DNA of 46,986 bases from Acidobacteriota bacterium (GTDB lineage: Bacteria; Acidobacteriota; Vicinamibacteria; Vicinamibacterales; UBA2999): the NCBI GenBank assembly GCA_016184455.1, contig JACPCS010000138.1, forward strand, positions 1 through 46,986, read 5' to 3'. The stretch's first letter is position 1; each line of letters starts with the position of its first letter. Below are positions 43,006-46,986 of this stretch, one piece after another. The position numbers and the translations under genes were made by a program. The notes beneath the pieces were generated by a model. It saw only the letters and a list, made by a program, of their open reading frames with translations, searched no databases and was not told where the DNA came from.

Positions 43006-43779
43006 TCAACGGCCGACCGGCTCGAGCCCCGCTTTCGCGAAAGCGGCGCGCCCTTCGGCGCTCGTCATGCGCTGCAGGAAGGCGCGCGCCGCGTCGGCAT
43101 TCCTGCTCGTCGCCACCACGGCTCCCACGTAGATCGTCGGCAGCTGAATCTCCTTCGGGAGCGTGCCGGCGACCCGCACGCCCTTGTTCGGCTGCAGCTC
43201 GCTCGTGAAGCTGATGCCGAGCTCGGCCTCGCCGGCGGCGACCGCGTCGGCGACCTCCGATCCCTGCGTCCGGTAGACGATCTTCGATTTCATCGCATCC
43301 GCGATGCCCAGCGTCCGCAGCAGGCCGTCGATGTAGGTGCCCGAGGTGCCGCCTGCGGACGGACTCACGTACGAGAGCGACCGGGCCTTCAGCAGCGCGG
43401 CCTTGAACGCGTCGACGGTCGACAGATCGGGCGCCGGCGCACCGGCTTTCACGGCGACACCGATCAGCGCGCGCGCCAGATCGATCCGGCTGCCTGCGAC
43501 GATCCGGTTCTCCTTCTGCAGCGCGTCCATGCCGGGCGCGGCGAGGACGATCACGTCGGCCGGCTCGCCGGAGGCGAGCCGCTTCTGCAGGCCGCCGGTC
43601 GTGTCGCGCACGTAGACGAATGTGTTCTTCGAGCCGCGCGCCCACGCCTCGCCGACCTCCGCGACCGGCTCGCTCACGGCGCCCCCCACGAGCGCCTTGA
43701 GCTCGACCTGCGCCTGCGCCGCCGCGGGCGGCAGCACCATCGAGAGCCACCAGAGAACGACAGCCAGAGCGCGGTGCAT
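43006..43779 (-). CDS. ModA-like periplasmic substrate-binding protein
   Basis: From ATG 43779 (GGAGG upstream) the product is 257 residues with a signal peptide (about 4-24, ending AQA). It is a type 2 periplasmic-binding fold of the molybdate-binding family: VELKALVGGAVSEPVAEVGE, GGLQKRLASGEPADVIVLAA, DLARALIGVAVKAGAP, SPSAGGTSGTYIDGLL and AGEAELGISFTSEL. The first oxyanion-binding Ser of classical ModA is not clear in the first loop. No permease or ATPase gene is adjacent, so it is an orphan. It follows the DUF5916 gene by 14 nt. Ligand could be molybdate or tungstate, or an organic acid. Confidence 0.83.
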   Translation of the reverse strand: MHRALAVVLWWLSMVLPPAAAQAQVELKALVGGAVSEPVAEVGEAWARGSKNTFVYVRDTTGGLQKRLASGEPADVIVLAAPGMDALQKENRIVAGSRIDLARALIGVAVKAGAPAPDLSTVDAFKAALLKARSLSYVSPSAGGTSGTYIDGLLRTLGIADAMKSKIVYRTQGSEVADAVAAGEAELGISFTSELQPNKGVRVAGTLPKEIQLPTIYVGAVVATSRNADAARAFLQRMTSAEGRAAFAKAGLEPVGR

Positions 43780-43793
43780 ACGCGTGCCTCCTC

Positions 43794-46028
43794 TCAAAAC
43801 GCCACCATGTACGTCATCTTGGCCACGAACGCACGGTCGATCAGCCCGCCGGTGCCCGTGTCGCGCCGCTCGTTGAACACCAGATAGATGTCGCTCAGCG
43901 GCCGATGAATGATATTGAAACGGAGGTTCGAACTCCACTCACGCGCGTCGGTGTTGTACTGGACCAGCGCGTTGACGAACGCCACCGTCGAGAAGCCGTA
44001 CTCCACCCGCGCGGTGATCAGATCGGTCGTGTAGGCTCCCGCGCGGAGCCGGATCTGGTTGCGCGACTCCGTGATCGCCGCGTTCAGCCGCCCCTTCAGC
44101 CGGACGGCCGTGCCGAACAGATAGCTCTGCTTGTATCCGTCGTAGAACTCGCCCGTATCGACACGCCCGTTGAACGACAGCGGCGCCGAGCTGTTGGTGC
44201 GCCACGTGATGAAGTAATCGCTGAACTCGTAGCGGCCCGGCGGAATGGCAATGCCGCGGCGGCGATTGATCACGAACGGCTCCACCAGATTCTCGGTCGC
44301 CGGTTCGACGCCCATCTCGCTGCCGCTGCCGTCCTGGAAGTTGAGGCTCAGGTGGGCCTGAACGAGGCGCGACTGCAGATCGCCCCCGAGCCGGTCGACG
44401 TTCATGTAGCCGACGTGCGGAAACGCCTCGCGAAACCAGCGCGAGACGGCCCGCGGCCGGAACCGCACGCCGTACTGGCTCTCGAACTTCGAGATGCCGA
44501 TGCGCGGGACGAATCCCATCTCGTCGTTGAAGCGCTCCCCGATGCGAAGGTAGAAGGCAGTCAGGTCCCAGCGGGTATCGCGGTAGCTGGCGCCGACACG
44601 CCCCATCGATTCGCTGCCGTCGCCGGGCACGGCGGCGGCTGGCGAGAATGTCCGGGCCGCCGCCGCGTTGAGATTGAGGTACTCGAAGAAGCGGAAGTTC
44701 GCATCGGCGCCCGCCAGCCGGTTGGAGGCCGGGCCGTCTGCCTCCTTGTTCAACACCAGCACGCCGATATCCGAGTTGGCCAGCACGTTCCGGCGCAGCC
44801 GGAACGCCGAGACGTTCGCGGCCGGCGAGCTTCTGGTGCTGCGCTGCTGGATCGTGAGCAGGCCGACGCTGTACTCGCCGGCGCGGCCCGTCAGCCGCGT
44901 GCCGCCGAGGATCGGAATCGATTCGCCGCCGGCCGACAGTCCGATCCGCCGGCTGAAGAAGAGGATCGCGTCCTGGCCGCGAGGCGGGAAGAACCCGCCG
45001 CCGGTGCCCGTGCCGCCGCCCGTGAAGAGGAGTCCGGCTCCCTGCCCGAATTGGAACACGCCGGAGTTCTCGAGAAAGAAGTCGCGCTTCTCGGGAAAGA
45101 AGAGGCTGAAGCGCGTCAGGTTGACCTGCTGCTCGTCGGCTTCGACCTGCGAGAAATCGGTGTTGACCGTGAAGTCCCACGTCAGGCCGCTCGTCAGGCC
45201 GAACTTCACGTCGACGCCCGCGTCGGCGTCGGTACCGATCGCCACCACGCTCGACGCGCCGGAGCTGCCGAGCACGTACGGCTTGATCCGCAGGTCGTTG
45301 CCGGGCCGCACGCCGTCGAGCCCTTCGAGCGTGCCCGCCAGCGAGACGCGCGTCAGATCGTAGATGCGCGGCAGCGGCGCCCAGAAGCTGTCCTCGTTGC
45401 GACGACGCACGCGCCGCTGGAAGTTCACGCCCCAGGTCTGCGTCGGCGCGCTGCCGAACCGCAGCGTCCGGAACGGAATCGCGATCTCCGCGTACCAGCC
45501 GTCTTGCGTGGTCCGCGTCCGCACCTGCCAGAGCGCGTCCCAGTTCTCGTTGATCTCGCGCCCCTCGTTGATCATCTGCGCGTCCCACCTGGCGCCGCGC
45601 GCGTTGGTCGCGAACATGTAGCCGTTGCGGCCGTCGTGAAACGTGTCGAGGACGATCTCGAAGTCGTCGCCCGACTGCCGGTTGAAGTCCTTCGCGAGCT
45701 CGCTCGTCAGGATGGCGGCAGGGTCGCGGTCGCGCGCCAGCACGCCGACGTACAGGTTGTCGGCGTCGTAGAGCACCCGCACTTCGGTCTCCTCCGACGC
45801 CGGCTCTCCCTCGCGTGGATCGTTCTGGATGAAGCCCGCCGCGATCGGCGCCCGGCTCCAGTCGGGCTCGTCGAGCGCGCCGTCGACGACGATGGCACCC
45901 GCCGCGCGTACGGCGGTCAGCCGACGCTCGAGGCGCGCGGTCTCATAGTCAACCTGGCCGGCCGGGGCCGCGGCCGCATCACACAGGCAGACGGCCCACA
46001 GCAGACACGCGACACGCCGGATGGTCAC
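43794..46028 (-). CDS. DUF5916 outer-membrane protein with N-terminal CBM9-like domain
   Basis: The 744-residue protein starts at GTG 46028, overlapping the deacetylase stop as GTGA. A signal peptide (about 3-25) leads to a CBM9-like domain (about 35-215: GAIVVDGALDEPDWSRAPIA, EVRVLYDADNLYVGVLARD, DDFEIVLDTFHDGRNGYMFA). The DUF5916 part follows, with DVKFGLTSGLTWDFTVNTDF, SQVEADEQQVNLTRFSLFFP and EKRDFFLENSGVFQFG, and a beta-barrel to the terminal VAF. Its function is unknown; the layout suggests a surface barrel with a carbohydrate-binding head. It is co-transcribed with a polysaccharide deacetylase, which supports a glycan-related role (inference). Confidence 0.92.
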   Translation of the reverse strand: MTIRRVACLLWAVCLCDAAAAPAGQVDYETARLERRLTAVRAAGAIVVDGALDEPDWSRAPIAAGFIQNDPREGEPASEETEVRVLYDADNLYVGVLARDRDPAAILTSELAKDFNRQSGDDFEIVLDTFHDGRNGYMFATNARGARWDAQMINEGREINENWDALWQVRTRTTQDGWYAEIAIPFRTLRFGSAPTQTWGVNFQRRVRRRNEDSFWAPLPRIYDLTRVSLAGTLEGLDGVRPGNDLRIKPYVLGSSGASSVVAIGTDADAGVDVKFGLTSGLTWDFTVNTDFSQVEADEQQVNLTRFSLFFPEKRDFFLENSGVFQFGQGAGLLFTGGGTGTGGGFFPPRGQDAILFFSRRIGLSAGGESIPILGGTRLTGRAGEYSVGLLTIQQRSTRSSPAANVSAFRLRRNVLANSDIGVLVLNKEADGPASNRLAGADANFRFFEYLNLNAAAARTFSPAAAVPGDGSESMGRVGASYRDTRWDLTAFYLRIGERFNDEMGFVPRIGISKFESQYGVRFRPRAVSRWFREAFPHVGYMNVDRLGGDLQSRLVQAHLSLNFQDGSGSEMGVEPATENLVEPFVINRRRGIAIPPGRYEFSDYFITWRTNSSAPLSFNGRVDTGEFYDGYKQSYLFGTAVRLKGRLNAAITESRNQIRLRAGAYTTDLITARVEYGFSTVAFVNALVQYNTDAREWSSNLRFNIIHRPLSDIYLVFNERRDTGTGGLIDRAFVAKMTYMVAF

Positions 46029-46921
46029 ACCGCCGCGACCCCGCGGCCCGCGGCCTTCTCGGCCGCGAGATACCAGTCGAGAATCTGCTCGCCGGTCCAG
46101 ACGACCACCCCCGGCTTCGACACGATGTGGTCGACGGCATCGCTGAAGTAGCGGAAGCGGTGCGGCGCGCCCATGATGTACGGGTGCACGACGAGCGCCA
46201 TCACGCGCGCCGATGGCTCCGAGTCGGCATAGAGCTGCTCGAACTGATCGACCGCGCGGCGGCGGTACTCCTCGGCGACGTGGTGCTGAATGAGCATCAT
46301 CGCCACGTCGTTGCACTCCTGCGTATACGGGATCGAGACGAGCGGCCGGCTCTTCGTCTTGATGCGGACCGGCTGATCGTCGAGCACCCAGTCGCAGACG
46401 TACTCGTAGCCGTGCTCGGCGAGGATGTCGGGCGTGTCCCACGTCTCGGTCAGCCCCGGGCCGAGCCAGCCGCGAGGCGCCTTCCCGGTGAACGCGCGGA
46501 TCGCCTCGGTCGTCTTCGCGATGTCGGCGCGCTCGTCGGGCACCTTCTGCATGTTCTTCTGCGTGAAGCCGTGCCCGATGAACTCCCAGCCGCGGTCGCG
46601 CGCGGCGCCCGCGATCGGCTCGTACGCCCGAATCGCCGATCCGTTGATCGCGAGCACGACCGGCAGCGTGTGGCGATCGAACACCTCGAGCATGCGCCAG
46701 AAGCCGACGCGGTTCCCGTACTCGTGCCACGCCCAGTTCGGGATGTCGGGCATCGGCGAGCCGCCGGCGGGCGGCGAGAGCACCGTGCGCGGCATCGCCT
46801 CGTGGGGGTTCCACTCCTCCACGTTGACGATCACCCAGACGACGAGGCGCGCGCCGTTCGGCAGCGTGAGCGGCGGGCGCGTGTTGATGGGCGAGTACGG
46901 AATGCGATCGTGTGGCAGCAT
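46025..46921 (-). CDS. PuuE-like polysaccharide deacetylase family protein
   Basis: The 298-residue protein is a NodB-fold deacetylase of the group containing PuuE-type allantoinase and peptidoglycan deacetylases. It shows VIVNVEEWNPHEAMPR near residue 30, PDIPNWAWHEYGNRVGFWRM, GWEFIGHGFTQKNMQ, GWLGPGLTETWDTPDILAEH and a late MALVVHPYIMGAPHRFRY. The VNVEEW variant in place of the usual TFDD motif is typical of this subgroup. No signal peptide is seen, so it may act in the cytoplasm on allantoin-like or amide substrates, or be exported in another way. It heads the minus-strand unit with DUF5916 and ModA-like genes. Confidence 0.88.
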   Translation of the reverse strand: MLPHDRIPYSPINTRPPLTLPNGARLVVWVIVNVEEWNPHEAMPRTVLSPPAGGSPMPDIPNWAWHEYGNRVGFWRMLEVFDRHTLPVVLAINGSAIRAYEPIAGAARDRGWEFIGHGFTQKNMQKVPDERADIAKTTEAIRAFTGKAPRGWLGPGLTETWDTPDILAEHGYEYVCDWVLDDQPVRIKTKSRPLVSIPYTQECNDVAMMLIQHHVAEEYRRRAVDQFEQLYADSEPSARVMALVVHPYIMGAPHRFRYFSDAVDHIVSKPGVVVWTGEQILDWYLAAEKAAGRGVAAV

Positions 46922-46931
46922 GTGCGGTAGT

Positions 46932-46986
46932 CTATAACGTCCATCCGCGATGGCACGCGACCGTCACGATCGCGACCACCATCACG
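46932..46986 (-). CDS. Possible 3' end of a further gene (partial)
   Basis: The last minus-strand frame entering from the right edge reads a hydrophobic VMVVAIVTVACHRGWTL and then a TAG stop at 46932-46934, 10 nt before the deacetylase start. It could be the C-terminal helix of a small membrane protein in the same operon. Seventeen residues are too few to identify a family. Confidence 0.3.
   Translation of the reverse strand, partial: VMVVAIVTVACHRGWTL

Noticed and set aside
46950..46986. A plus-strand start ATG with an Asp/His/Arg-rich beginning (MARDRHDRDHHH) at the right edge
   Set aside because: No ribosome-binding site, low complexity, and a minus-strand hydrophobic frame in the same bases is more plausible. 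The fragment is too short to judge.

Overview
The window is high-GC bacterial chromosome with the gene vocabulary of a free-living Acidobacteriota, probably Vicinamibacteria-like. That assignment is inference from content: TonB-dependent receptors and porins with an N-terminal carboxypeptidase-regulatory-like domain, DUF5916 barrels, 'reaction-centre type' cytochrome c in a non-phototroph, DUF5985 pairs, and many small palindromic repeats. No rRNA, tRNA, CRISPR array, transposase or phage gene was found.

Region 1 (1-3993, all minus) is the promoter-proximal end of a gas vesicle operon: gvpJ, gvpA, a soluble GAF-PAS-PAS histidine kinase, a single-domain response regulator, and gvpL/F running off the left edge. 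Region 2 (4173-13906) is mostly housekeeping: a small winged-helix-like protein with two DUF5985 membrane proteins, yajQ, a DUF4956 membrane protein paired with a lipoprotein that carries kinase-like motifs, treY plus a cardiolipin-synthase-like gene, a small secreted protein, and a nucleotidyltransferase/metallophosphoesterase pair.

Region 3 (13943-23286) is an envelope-stress/efflux block. A MacA-MacB(ATPase)-MacB(permease)-TolC-Spy/CpxP operon on the minus strand is divergent from an OmpR-type regulator, its sensor kinase and a DHA2-family exporter. Region 4 (23292-37525) is an envelope redox/metal block: three small c-type cytochromes (two carry a ComEA-like helix-hairpin-helix domain) face a porin, a YVTN beta-propeller, a minimal RND adaptor, a CusA-type pump fused to a YtkA-like domain, and the remains of a TonB-dependent receptor. 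A PepSY membrane protein and an intact siderophore-type receptor follow on the minus strand. The porin and receptor promoters share an 18-bp direct-repeat motif at the same 24-nt distance from a -10-like hexamer, which suggests one regulon.

Region 5 (37759-46986) holds a diheme reaction-centre-like cytochrome, two convergent paralogous secreted proteins, a 2-keto-4-pentenoate hydratase-like enzyme, an OFA-type MFS carrier, an orphan ModA-like binding protein, a DUF5916 barrel and a PuuE-like polysaccharide deacetylase.

The most distinctive signals are the sensory gas vesicle operon, the shared promoter motif, the CusA-YtkA fusion, the kinase-like lipoprotein, the heme-HhH proteins, and short palindromic repeats that have entered coding frames, including the N-terminus of the TolC protein.
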